A stretch of 64,000 nt of DNA from Carallia brachiata (Eukaryota > Streptophyta > Magnoliopsida > Malpighiales > Rhizophoraceae), in assembly GCA_021464245.1 (NCBI GenBank), contig JADCRB010000115.1:210570-274569 (forward strand), given 5' to 3'. A model generated the notes under the pieces. The model was not told where the DNA came from. It was given only the letters and a program-made list of their open reading frames with translations, and did no database searches. Both the position numbers and the translations under genes were made by a program. Positions 1-11,305 of the stretch are shown here, piece after piece; the first letter of the stretch is position 1, and each line of letters opens with the position of its first letter.

Positions 1-1791
1 CAGCAAAGCCATTCCAACAAAGGGTCAAGTTTAAAATCATACCAGAGATGTATCATCACACACATTAATATGCAAATGTACGAAACAGCAAATATAGCAA
101 CATAACTACATGATGGAACGGTAAGAATTTCTCAGTGGCCATGCATAAAATTTTGCTTAATGTGCAAATGTGATATATCGAGCTTAAAGGCAACCAAATG
201 CGCAAACATTCAAGGGGAATACACAATACTACAAAAAGAACTAGAAAACCAACACCATTACAAACCGACACCAACAGTTGGAGAAGGCGGAAATATCAAT
301 GCATACCTCTTGTTTTATAGGTGTTCTCCCAGCATCAACATGTTCCAGATCTGATGAAGTTACAGGATTGACCTGGGGAGGATTATCAAATCCTGAAAAA
401 ACTTCATCCCTGCCCTTCCCCTCATTGGGCCTAGTCCCAGCTTGAAAGATATTTCTCGGCATTTCAACAGATAAAGCTTCTGAAGAGTACTCATCTAAAG
501 CTATGTTGTCCCTGGGCTTCTCAGCCTTATTGCCTAATGCAATGCGGCCATCAGATTCACATCCTTGAAAAATGGTTTCCCTTATATTCTTGTTCTTAGG
601 ACTCTGACTATCATTTCTGAAAGACTTCGAACCTCTGTCTTCATAAAATTCCAATGGTTTTCCATCACTGGTTGATGTAAACACTATAATAAGAATGAAA
701 CCAAAAAGAAAAGACTTGAGTTAACAGGCACGTGTCTATTCTATGACTAAAAGTGGTGACCCATTAGTTAATTTCCAAGAATCGTATGCTAGTAATTTTG
801 AGAAGGGGCTTAGAGGGTTAGAGAAAACATGCAATGCTGGAAAGCATGACCATCAACCAAACCATGCAAGTGCAAAGCATTTGTTCACCTGATTTAGCAT
901 CATGAAAACCTTTCTTATTCAAATCCACATCCTTCTCTGCAGCTCTAGATTTCTTCTTTCCGCTTCGATCTTTGGGCATTCCCAGCTCTTCGCTCTTCCG
1001 CTTGCTAGACTTTATTATGATTGGCTGAAGCAAGCTTCTGTCCTTCTTCACTCCAATCTGCAGATGCCTGAACTCAGCATTCTCATTCTCCCACTTCTTC
1101 ATCTGTTTCGAGTGCACCTTCTTATCATAGCCAGCCTGTTCATCTTTCCCTCTCATGTCAATTAGAGCTGCAGCAGAGGTCGCCAAAACATTCTCCTTTG
1201 ACAATGAAAACAAGACACCAGCGCCTTTATCAACGGTAGTCTGATTCTCAACTTCATTCACACGGCAACAGCACCCTCTTCCTTCTCATCCCAGCATGGG
1301 AACTCCTTATATTGGAAATTAAACTTCTTGGGTACATAACCAGTGCATTTCCAAAGCTGTGGAGTAAAAACTGAAGACAGTCCAGTAAATAAAGAAGGAT
1401 CGCCGCCTGGAATGCCCTGCACATGTACCCTCTTCTCCATTGGGATATCAGTCCAAAGCCTCAACGGGGGACGGGAGGGGCCATTGGGGGCATTTCTAGT
1501 CTCCAGTCGGATGGTTGTAGTGGGCAACTCAACCAGCAACTGAGCAACCTCAGTCTCCTCATTGTCACTCCTACTGTTCTTGATTTTGCACTTGTCACAC
1601 GTGAAGAGCTCATCTCCCTTGACATAACGGGAGCAGCGGGTGTGGACCCAAACGCCACAGTCATCACAATTGACCATCTCTTCCCCATCGTCAAAATTCA
1701 CACCGCAAACGCAATCCACCGTCCAGGAGCCATCGACCCAGTCCTCGTGGGCGGCATCGTGGCTCTGGAGGCGGTGCGACCGCCCCTTCAT
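1..1791 (-). CDS. PHD-finger protein, 5' part of gene, frameshifted, runs off left edge
   Basis: Probable nuclear chromatin reader. Three exons are seen on the minus strand: about 1791-1262, then about 1261-889 (donor AG|GTGAAC), then 683-307 (acceptor ATTATAG, donor AG|GTATGC). The gene probably continues left of base 1. The first ATG gives MKGRSHRLQSHDAAHEDW, followed by a PHD finger at about residues 27-72 with the C4HC3 pattern (CVCG, NCDDC, HTRC, CDKC). A conserved block of about 90 residues follows, ending FPCWDEKEE. The third exon is low-complexity and acidic. The first two blocks lie in different frames with no room for an intron: the first frame stops at 1258 while homology-like text (VDKGAGVLFSLSKENV) continues one frame over. 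Adding one base to the GCC at about 1264-1265 would join them. The PHD finger itself is clear; the exact family member is not recognised. Confidence 0.75.
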
Positions 1792-2440
1792 CCCTTCAAT
1801 TTTGACCTTATTGCGGGCCTAATTGAATTACATGAACGAAAAACAAACCTAAAATTCAGTGGCAAAACCAAAGAGAAAATGAAAGTGCAAATATAATATA
1901 AGAACAAGACGCGAATAGTACAACAGAGCAAATTTATTAAAGGCAAATTCAAAAATCATCGTTCCTCAAACTACTGGCAAATTCGACACAGCTAAAAAAA
2001 ATGACAGGACTCCTTAATTCTATATAGCTATTCAAATTGCCAAAAAAAAAAAAGAAAAAAAAGAAACGTTACCTGGTTGGCTCAAACTTCTTGTAGGCTG
2101 TGAATTTCTTTCTTTCTGTCGGTCTGTCTGTGTATCTCGTTCGTCCAAGGGGAGGGGGACAAACGATGATGGCTTCTCGTCTTCCCGCACGATCGACCGG
2201 AGCTCAAGCAGATCTTTCTTCAATGCGTTTTGGGCTTATTTTGGCGTCCGTTTCTTCTCTCTCTCTCGTCTTTTATTTCATTTTACTTATTATATTTATA
2301 TCTTGAAAAGTTAAAAAACAAAAATCTTTGTCTTCCTCCGGATCGCGGCTTCGCTCCAAAGCCCAAAAGTATCCACAGTAGCAGGAGGAGGCCCGGTCCA
2401 CGCACCGCCGGCACTTCTCATTTGGGTGGTCCGAATTCGC
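1792..2440. promoter_or_regulatory. 5' flank of the PHD gene
   Basis: No coding region is supported here. It contains the presumed 5' leader and promoter of the minus-strand PHD gene, with T/C-rich tracts near 2100-2140 and 2255-2275 of the kind common in plant 5' leaders. A leader intron is possible but I cannot place its ends. Confidence 0.35.
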
Positions 2441-3100
2441 GGGTTTAAACGATTTTTTTTTTCAATCAGTAGAAAAAAAAATAAGATTTCACTAAAACTT
2501 AAAACAGAGTACAGTCAGAAACCCAAAAGCCTTATGTACATAAAGCCCAACAACCCAAACCAACCCAACAGGCCCAACATGGGCAGCCACAAGAGTAAGT
2601 CAGAGCATAACCACAAGAATAAGCCACAGAGAGCTAGGGCCCAATGCCCAGACACAACTGGCCCACAGGCCAAGGGTACATGTGCCCGAATATAGACAGC
2701 TCCCCAAACACCTCTCACCAGAGAGGCCAGCACCGGCGATCACCAGTGAGAGCTATGTTGCCAAAAGGTGGCTTAACACCAACATGCTACAACACAACCT
2801 CTAAAGCCGCCTGAAACAGCAACAGATCCCACAAGAAGTTTCGAGAAACATACGGTTCAACCATAGCAACGTTGTGACCCACACCGAAACAGGCACTTTG
2901 AGGCACCAAAGGAAGGCTGAAGCCACCGAACCTTTGCACCCTGTACAAGCCCCGACCGGAAACCAGCAAAAAGAGGCCTGCCACCCCCACTCCGACTGTA
3001 AAAACGATTAGGGGAGGCAAGGGAGTGAATGCACGATTACCGAGGCCCATCAAACCAAGATGCACAAGAGAAAGACGAAAACCAGAAACCTAAAACCCAG
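2441..3100 (-). mobile_element. Possible 3' remnant of a non-LTR retroelement (LINE-like)
   Basis: Read on the minus strand, this block has long open stretches without recognisable protein. It ends in an A-run (the T-run at about 2451-2462 on the plus strand) after an AT-rich tail, as expected for the 3' end of a LINE. No reverse transcriptase motif and no target duplication were found, so this is a weak call based on the terminal A-tract and the contrast with its flanks. Confidence 0.2.
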
Positions 3101-3522
3101 CCCCGACCATAGGAACAAAACTAAACCGCTGAGAAAATGACCAAACAATGGCCATTAGGGATTGATCAAGTGTCACTAGGAAAGCACCCACCAGAAAGTG
3201 TTCTCGGTACAAGTTAGCAAATAACCAGCATACGATAGCTACTTCTAGACTCTCATGCTTTTGCAGGTCTAAATGATATTTATTTCTTATCTAACTATTT
3301 TATGGTGCAAACTAGTACATAGAGTTATATAATAGAACCAATTGTCCATTTTTTAAGTTTTATTTTCAACTCAAGCAAACAAAATTGCAAATAATGAACA
3401 ATTGCGTAAGAGTAATTATATAAGAGTGACACTTTTTTAAATCTATTTTCAGGGGTCTGAAAGTCACATTCTTAGAGAGATAAAATGAAATTAGTTTGTT
3501 AAAAATGACAGAATTATCATAT
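3101..3522. other. Unannotated intergenic DNA left of the hAT element
   Basis: AT-rich sequence with no supported gene. It ends in the left copy of the hAT target duplication (TGTACAAC at 3523-3530). Confidence 0.4.
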
Positions 3523-3530
3523 TGTACAAC
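3523..3530. repeat. Left 8-bp target-site duplication of the hAT element
   Basis: TGTACAAC directly precedes the left terminus. The identical octamer follows the right terminus at 8606-8613. Confidence 0.92.
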
Positions 3531-4363
3531 TAGCAATGGCAATGGGGAGGGTCGGGGACGGGGACGCCCCCCCCGTTCCCCGTACCCGTTTATTAATCTT
3601 GTCCCCGTCCCCGTCCCCGTCCCCGGCGGGTAAAAAATTTTAATCCCCGTCCCCGCTGGGGATTGGGAATCCCCATCCCCGCCCCATACCCATTCAAATT
3701 TTGAACTTCTAAGGTTTTACAAAGTGACTTCATCACTAAAACAATTTTGAACTTCTACGGGCTTTCAACTTGTCATTAAGGGAATGCCTATTGTGTGGGA
3801 AGCAATTTAATATCAGAATTCAAATAACTCATCAAGTGATGGTCAAAATACGCATGGATACTCTGACATTGTTATGCAACAACAATATGTTATCCTTTTG
3901 AGACTAGCAACCAATCTGCTTATATAAAAGGCACTATGAAAGCTACAACAACGCATAGAAATTCCAAATAATTCAATATTATAAAATAAACTGGATGAGT
4001 ATCCTCATCAAAGCAATGCTCCAAAATGCAAACACTAAAGGTAACAAATTGGTCCATGAAAATTTAAAGAAAAATAACATGAATGACTTGGTGAAAGCGA
4101 CTAATTGAAGGAATAACATTCGAGTTCCATCTTTCACTTCATCAATTCTTGATCTTTAGTTTGGGAACATTGACTTTCTGCAAAATAGAAAAAATATATA
4201 TAACATCTAAGATGTTTAAAATATTTTATGTCACAATTTCAATTAAATTTTGGAAAAGACCTATCCCATCGGTGTCAATATCCTCATTTAACACGCACTC
4301 TGCTATTTCTCCCATAACTCCAATCATACCACCTATATGAAAAAAAAAACCTATAAATAAATC

Positions 4364-6440
4364 TCAGCAAATAGATATAAAAATATAAATAATGAATAAG
4401 TCATTATACTTACTTCTTTTTTCAGCAGCCCACAACCAATTTTGAGTACACATAATAGCTTCCACAGTGTCCGGATGTAGTCTACTGCGATGGGGACTTA
4501 TGATTCTTCCACCAGTACTAAATGCAGACTCGGAAGCTACTGTAGACACAGGAATAGCAAATATATCTCGAGCAATGACTTGCAATGTTGGAAATTTCAC
4601 CATACACCTTCCACCAATTTAAGACATCAAAATCTGGAGAAAATGGCACTTCATCCTCTTCTAGGTAAAGTCCAACTCTGATTTAGAAGATCCGATCTTT
4701 TGTTTTTTCTTTTGCCTCAAATACAAATCAAAAGTAGACTCAGAAGTAACTGTGCTACTACTGCCAGAAGTCAATGAATCCGTATGAAATGCAGTAGCAT
4801 CTATTGAGCTTGATTTTCGCAATTGGTACTCATTTACCAAATCAAGACAAGAACGCTTAATCTTACTCACATGGACAGAACTCTCCAAACCAAAAAGACG
4901 ATCAAAATAAAATTCAACCAAAGACATTTTGTATCTAGGATCCAAAACAATAGCAACTCCCATAACAACATGAATCACATTCCAATATTTATCAAATTTT
5001 TCAACATTTTCTGCCATAGACTGTATCACTTCACTTGGAGAGGACTTCCACTCCACCAATGCAAGTTTGATTTCACAAATTTGTGGAAAAAACAAGTTTG
5101 CAGTAGGATACTTTGTTCCAGAAAATAACAATGTGACTTTATTGAACAATTGTAACTTCTCACAAACTTCTCTTGCAAACCTCCAATCCTCTTCACTAGG
5201 ACAATCAGAATAATGTGGTTCTTTTATTCTTTTCAATCGGCAAAAAACTTCTTTATAAGAAATTGCTGTCTGTAGCATTAAAAAGGTCGAATTCCACCTA
5301 GTTGGACAATCAAGGCTCAAGCATTTGCTGGTACTAAGCTTCATTTGCTTCGCTATTTCTTCAAATCTCTCCTTCCTTTTCGGTGTAGCAGTCCAATGGC
5401 AAACACTATCGCGAACCTTTTCAATACCAACCTTAATTACATCCAAACCTTCTTTAACTATTAAATTCAAAATGTGAGCAGCACAACGCATATGCAAAAA
5501 GTTACCATGACCTAAAAGATCATCATCATCCAGTTTAGATCTTATTAACTCAATCATGGCATCATTTGTAGTGCAATTGTCCAAAGTAATAGTACTTAGC
5601 TTGCGGTCCAAATTCCATCTCAAAAGGCAATCCATTATCACTTCAGATAAAACCGAACTTGTGTGTGGACAAGGCACATAAACAAACCTAGATAAATTAA
5701 ATTGTACTTATTAACATATAATCATTAACGTGATGACCATAAAATAAATACAATGAAATAATGTCATTTAAAGCATACCTCAAAACTCGACTTTGAAGAA
5801 CCCGAATCATCAATAAAGTGAGCTGTTATGACCATAAATCCTCTCTTCTGATTGCTAGAAGTCCACATGTCTGAAGTGATAGCCACTCTGCTGTTATTGT
5901 TATTGATCAAACTTTCTGCCTTCTCTCTCTCAATATCATATATTTTTAGAATATCGCTCTTCACAGTATTCCTAGAAGGCATAATGAACACTGGTTGTAA
6001 AGCAAGTGCAAACCTTCTAAAACCAATGTGTTCCACAATAGCGAGAGGATATCCATGGAGAATAATAGCCTTAGCAAGTTCTTGTCTCCCACACTCCTGA
6101 TCAAATGAGTACTTAGATATTGTCCCTCTACTGCCAGATTGAAAACTAGGAACAATGTGTTGTTGTGAGGATCTTTTCTTCGTCGAAATATACATGAGTT
6201 TGAATGATCCTTCAAATGTGTTGTCCCATTTTTTGAACCTGCAACCAATAATTTACCATAGTAATTGCATTTTGCCTTCTGCGCTCCATTGACTTCAAGC
6301 TGTGTAAAATGGTTCCAAACCTCACTTCTGGTTCTAGTTTTCTTTCCTGACACAATATTTGTTCCTGGTGAAGTTAGGGTCTCATTTGTTTCATTCACCG
6401 TTTCTTCAGTCCCAATATGAGTCTCTTCAATTGTATCCAT
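4364..6440 (-). pseudogene. hAT transposase (RICESLEEPER/DAYSLEEPER-like), inactivated
   Basis: The order of parts is standard for plant hAT transposases. From 6440 there is an N-terminal BED zinc-finger region (SEVWNHFTQLEVNG). Next comes the central block with FDQECGRQELAKAIILHGYP and SDMWTSSNQKRGFMVITAHF (6195-5764). After an intron (donor GAG|GTATGC near 5779, acceptor near 5690) follows the RNase-H-like part with TLDNCTTNDAM, CAAHILNLIV and CPTRWNSTFLML (5677-4661). The C-terminal dimerisation block SESAFSTGGRIISPHRSRL lies at 4603-4364. The product cannot be made as it stands: the frame changes around 6130-6190, again at about 4665-4690 and again near 4605. In the BED finger the second Cys of the CxxC pair is replaced (CNYYGK instead of the usual CNYCGK). 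It is probably non-functional unless the sequence has errors. Confidence 0.88.
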
Positions 6441-6814
6441 TTATCACTTCAATTCAAATCAGCTGCTTGATATATGCAATGAGTGTACTTTTCTGGCTAG
6501 CAATTACTTTGCCTTACCAATCCTTCATTTAGTTTGCGAAGAAATTATGAGAACTAAGAAGTGCAGTGAAGCAAAGGATATATTTGTAATGAGCACTTGG
6601 TAAAAAAGGTCTTGGTAATTGCATTTATTTAGATTTGTTGCTAAATAGAATCCTTGACCCCACATAATCTAAATATGTGTAAACATGTGTTGATGTTTGT
6701 TGGGGTCAAACCCAAATTGGGTCATACAATAAATATTATGCTTAGAGTATTCACATCTCCGCAACCCAACAATGTTTTGTATTAAATTCATTTTGCATGA
6801 ATTTTGATTTGCAG

Positions 6815-7493
6815 GAGAGATGCTAGGTGCGACTTACCCTCTGCCCTTTGCGGACCCTAACACTGTTGGATCGAGGATACTTGGGGGAGTCAATTATGCT
6901 TCAGCAGCTGCTGGAATTTTGATGAGAGTGGCCAACACTATGTAATTCACTCATCTCACACAATTACCCAATTTAGGATTTCATAAACATGTTTCCAAGT
7001 TCCAACTTAGGCTCACCAACAGCTGAAGCTAGAATTGTATAGAAATAGTTGACTAGAGTAAGTCAGATTTTTTGTAAAATTGACAAAACCTTACAAGTTT
7101 GATCACATTTGTGATCAAAATGGCTTCAGGTCGTGATTTTCATGACATAAATACAACATGATCAAATTGCAGGGACAAAGATACAGTCTGAGCCAACAAG
7201 TGCTGAACTTTGAGACCACATTAAATCAACTAAGGACAATGATGGGTGGAAGAAACTTGACTGATTACCTGGCAAAAGCCTTTGCAGTTCTGGTCTTTGG
7301 AAGCAATGACTACATAAACAACTACCTCGTGCCTTCAATCCACTCCTCCAGCTACAACTACAGTCCCCCGGATTTTGCCAACCTGTTGCTCAATCACTAC
7401 GCCCGTCAACTTGTGGTACTTAAGCAGAACTTGCAGACTTGTAACTTGAGAAATTTTTGCAGACCACATGTACTCACTTACAACATCAAATGA
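6815..7493 (+). pseudogene. Captured fragment of a GDSL esterase/lipase gene, two exons plus intron
   Basis: Exon 6815-6941 encodes GEMLGATYPLPFADPNTVGS then ILGGVNYASAAAGIL. Exon 7173 to about 7440 encodes GQRYSLSQQVLNFETTLNQL, then FAVLVFGSNDYINNYLVPS and LLNHYARQLVVL. Both are typical of plant GDSL-lipase block II and the GSNDY region. The intervening 6942-7172 has a GT donor and TGCAG acceptor, so genomic DNA and not a spliced transcript was taken up. The N-terminal GDS catalytic block and the C-terminal DxxH block are absent. Within the first exon the frame is lost at about 6921, where TTGGATGAG would be expected but one G is missing. After about 7430 the sequence becomes scrambled. It lies on the strand opposite the transposase, inside the hAT ends. 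Confidence 0.85.
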
Positions 7494-7499
7494 GGTGTG

Positions 7500-8400
7500 C
7501 AGACTACCAAAAATTTTTAAATTTTATGTCTTACAAATAAAATTGAATAAGTGATATGATGCTTAATCACTTTTGAAGCCGAATGCAACTCCAAAGGCCA
7601 GTGAAATTACAGACTAAAGCGAAATTCACGTTGCCGAAGATCAAAAACATACCTGAGAAGAATCAGAAGCAGCAGAGGACGATGCCCTGGCACGATTTCT
7701 CCGCCCTTAAGCACTGTCGTTCCGAGAAGTAAAAATAGAACACTGAATAGCAGAGAAAAAGAGTAAAGAAGAAACCAAGAACATAGTAATTATATACATA
7801 TTTTTGACAAAATTTCGTTTTGAAAGAACAGAAAATTTAACGGAATAAAAAGCTTTACCGTGAATTTCAGGCGAAAAGGGAAAGAGAGCCACATCTTCGG
7901 GGGCAGCTCAATGCTGAAGATCTCAGTGGTGCCGTTATGTAGTCGGAGTCGGAGAATCAAGATTAGCATGCGATCTTAGGACCATTTATTATGTGAATTT
8001 CGTTTTCAATCTCCGATGCTTTTCCTGGGCCATCACATCCGAACAGAGCACGTCTTTCTGCTTTATTTTGTTGAACTGTACCGCATGATAGCCGAGAATG
8101 CTCGTCGCCTCACCCAATGCTCCTATGATGCCGTCTTGTTTATCTTCCGACCTGTCAACTTATTTCCGTCCAGATCCCGCAATTCAAACACGAAGGTTAA
8201 GAAATGTGGGGCCATTCCATTGTATGCCTGAGATGATGAGCACGATTCCAGGCCAATGAGGCGAGGGTTGGGGTCGGTGGATTAGCCGGATGACTTTTGG
8301 GATTATGACATTTGCAGTGTGGGCGGCGCAAAAGTGGAAGTGGATATTTTTAGGTTTATGAGTTGCAAAGTGAAGGGTTTTCAATTTGTATTAAAAGTTA
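7500..8400. other. Internal hAT DNA of unknown origin, with exon-like GC-richer pieces
   Basis: Between the GDSL fragment and the right subterminal repeats lies about 0.9 kb that is less AT-rich than flanking DNA. On the minus strand a block at about 7985-7865 ends in a plausible donor (CACG|GTAAAGC), and another at about 7730-7650 ends in CTCAG|GTATG. This looks like parts of a second captured gene, but no protein family is recognised. Confidence 0.35.
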
Positions 8401-8605
8401 AAAAAATAATAAAAATTTAAAAAAAAAAAAACGGGGCGGGTACGGGGACAGGGATAGGTAAATCCATACTCGTCCCCATACCCGCTAAAAAAAAGTGGGG
8501 AACGAGTATCCCCGCCCCGTTCCCCGGTCAACGCACTTTGACCCCGTACCCATCGGGGCGGGTACGGGTAATCCCCGACGGGTACGGGTAAAATTGCCAT
8601 CCCTA

Positions 8606-8613
8606 TGTACAAC
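8606..8613. repeat. Right 8-bp target-site duplication of the hAT element
   Basis: TGTACAAC directly follows the right terminus and is identical to 3523-3530. Confidence 0.92.
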
Positions 8614-8658
8614 TAACTATTTTATAAGTCTTTTAATAGACAAAAATCTTTTTAAACT

Positions 8659-8666
<8 letters not shown>

Positions 8667-8691
<25 letters not shown>

Positions 8692-8692
8692 C
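8667..8692. repeat. (TG)n microsatellite
   Basis: A run of TG dinucleotides just right of the hAT insertion. Confidence 0.9.
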
Positions 8693-11302
8693 AATTTAAG
8701 AGCAAGTTTTTGTGCAATGATAATACTATTTTATTATGACATGAAGTTTAATAAATTCAAGTCGCACAAACAATATTTTTATGAAAATATGACATAATGG
8801 TATACATTTTACGTTTGAGTAATTTGATTATTTTTCTAGTTTCACGGTACAAATAATTTTTTTAAAAAATTTATTAAACTTAAATCAATTAATTGAAGGT
8901 AGACAAGTTAAAAAATTAAAAATTTGAATCCTTAATCTTTTTTTTACTGGCATAATACTACAAATAACTTTAGGTACGCCCTTTTTATGAACGCATAAAT
9001 AATGATTAAAGTCGGAACATCTCGTTTGTTTGTAGAACAACTTCAACGGTCTCATGTATTGTTTGGTTAATGGACAACTAGCATACGTGATATGCTTTTA
9101 TGGGCTTCTATCCTGACAAATTTTGTGTAGGACGTGATATTTGATGTCTAATTAGATTCCGATGCACTCACGGCCACTTCCAAAAATAAAAGTAGCTTAT
9201 TGCCACTTTTACTGCCGTTTCAGTCGCATAAAACTAACGACTTTATTTTTATTTTTATTTTTTTTTGGTGTTTTTTTTTTATGTTAAAGTTAAAGTGACA
9301 CAATCCACTAACCCAAGCCCAAATTAACTGGAAGTTATAAGGATTAAAGTCTTGAATTATCAGTTTTTGTTGCCAGAATGCCTTTTTTAGTTGCATCCTT
9401 ATTCAAGTTGTCTCCTATTACTACCGAAAGTAGCAGCCTAATGGTGATATAACGTGTCGTCGTCAGCATTGACTTAGATTCGAATCTCTGCACCTTCATT
9501 CTCCTTATTAATTTGGAATTAGTGTGAGCGCAACATATAAGACTTTAGACTCGTTAACACCTTAGTCGAGATTCGGAGAAGCCCGTTTTATGTCCAGTAG
9601 TATTTTAGTGGTGGGTCTTCTCTACGGAAAAGGTTGAATGAGTACGTCATCGGACAACCCTGACATCGGCCAAAGAATCCGATAACCGTCATACTCACGA
9701 GGTGATAGCCTGCCACATGGCATGGGCACACCAATTATCTTCAACACCACTTTTGCAGTGGATGACTGTGTTTATTCTTAGTTTTTAAAAATAAGAAAGT
9801 GTGGATAGTTTTTTTTGTATTTCTGTCAGAGAAGATTGTGCTACTACTCTCATAAGCGATGAACTAAGCCCCTACATCAAGCTCAAGGGGGAACATATCC
9901 CAAGGCACTCGACAGAGGTCACCAATTATTACATAGGGGGTAGCATACATTTAGTTTCATTTTGCATCACGAGCGTTCAAATCATCGTCAAACGTTAACC
10001 CCTATAGTTGGCATTGTAACCTGAACCACTCGTCAGGTGATTGTATTTATTCTATTTCCAAATATTGATAACCAAAAAAAAAAGAAGCTAGAAGTTTCCC
10101 CCTTTTTCCTCGTCATTTCTCTCTTATTTTTTTTCCTTATACTTTATTTTTTCACATTTGAAAACGCACGGGGTAGATTTAGAACCTTTTATCTGTAAGG
10201 ACAAAGTTTACATTTATATACATAAAGTATAAAAACATAAATTAAAACTATAATAAGAGGAGGATGAGGAGGAGTAATGCACAACATTTGATCGAGGGAT
10301 GAAAGTAATTGAGGCAAATTTCACATAGATCATAGTATGAGTTTAATTAAATTATATTTTAGTTCAACTGGTTCATTGTACCTACACTAATAATAAACAC
10401 ATTAATTTTTTGTTGGCCGAAGGATGCTCCCACGACTTTTTAACTACATCTACCATGTATAGAAGCTATATATTATTGGAGATTAATATATAATCATATG
10501 TTGAATTTCATCTAAAAATTAAAATTTCAGAATAAATGATCTTGGTATACAATCTTTTTATCCATATTTTCAATTGGGACACCACTGCAAATGATTAGTG
10601 GTGGGCAATGGGTATGGGCAAAGCACGATAACCACCAACTATAAGATTTTTTTTTTAAAATCAAAAACATATAGTACATTTTCATAAAAATATAATGCAT
10701 TTTGTTCAAATGTTGCATAGCACTATGTGCTTCAACTAATTGCGTGGTCCAAGCGCACGGCAATAACGGCTTGGCCTTAAACGCAATGGTCGAATCGTAC
10801 CTTTGCCTACTGTCCACAATTCACGAGGGATGCCAATCTTTTATTTTCCCATTTTGTAGAAACAAAACTATTGACTTCAGTATACAACAACCTTGGATGT
10901 AGTTTAAGAAAATATAAGTAGAAAGAAAGTCTTTTTTTAAAGAAAAAATTGATTGATTGTTTTATAAAAAATAAATAAATTCTAATGATTTATTTTGTAT
11001 TTGTGACTCCATAAAATTAAGTTAAATAGTTTTCTTTAAAAAAAGAAAATGGAATGAATGGAATTGACGTGGAAAATCCAAGTCTAGTAGGCAGCTCAGT
11101 GTGAAATTATTCTCCAGCACAATGCAATTGTGATCATCACGCCTTGCTCCGCGCCAACCCCGTGTACTAAGTTATTGTATGTTAATGCAACGATTATGTT
11201 AAAAAAAAAAAAGTACACATTGCGTTGCCCTGCCCAATAAAGCAATGTATTGGTTCCGTTTGAGGATTTGAGAGCCACGTTCCCTCCCTGCAAACTTACC
11301 AT
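8693..11302. other. Intergenic region, no supported gene
   Basis: AT-rich with short spurious frames only. A tRNA-derived SINE-like piece may lie at about 9430-9485 (A-box-like TAGCAGCCTAATGGTGAT and B-box-like GATTCGAATC about 35 bp apart). Around 9560-10060 a GC-richer block looks like old repeat DNA, but its ends were not found. Confidence 0.4.
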
Positions 11303-11305
11303 TTA

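Larger units (their letters stand above)
3531..8605 (-). mobile_element. Complete hAT-superfamily DNA transposon, about 5.1 kb
   Basis: Both ends can be read. The left end starts TAGCAATGGCAAT and the right end, reversed, starts TAGGGATGGCAAT, giving short terminal inverted repeats. The element is flanked by a perfect 8-bp direct repeat TGTACAAC (3523-3530 and 8606-8613), which is diagnostic for hAT insertion. Subterminal regions (about 3545-3690 and 8430-8600) carry clustered GGGGACGGGG / CCCCGTACCC motifs in opposite orientation, typical of transposase-binding subterminal repeats. Inside are a minus-strand transposase (6440-4364, decayed), a plus-strand GDSL lipase fragment (6815 to about 7493) and further unidentified DNA (about 7500-8400). 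The perfect duplication suggests a fairly recent insertion, though the transposase frame is broken. Confidence 0.92.
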
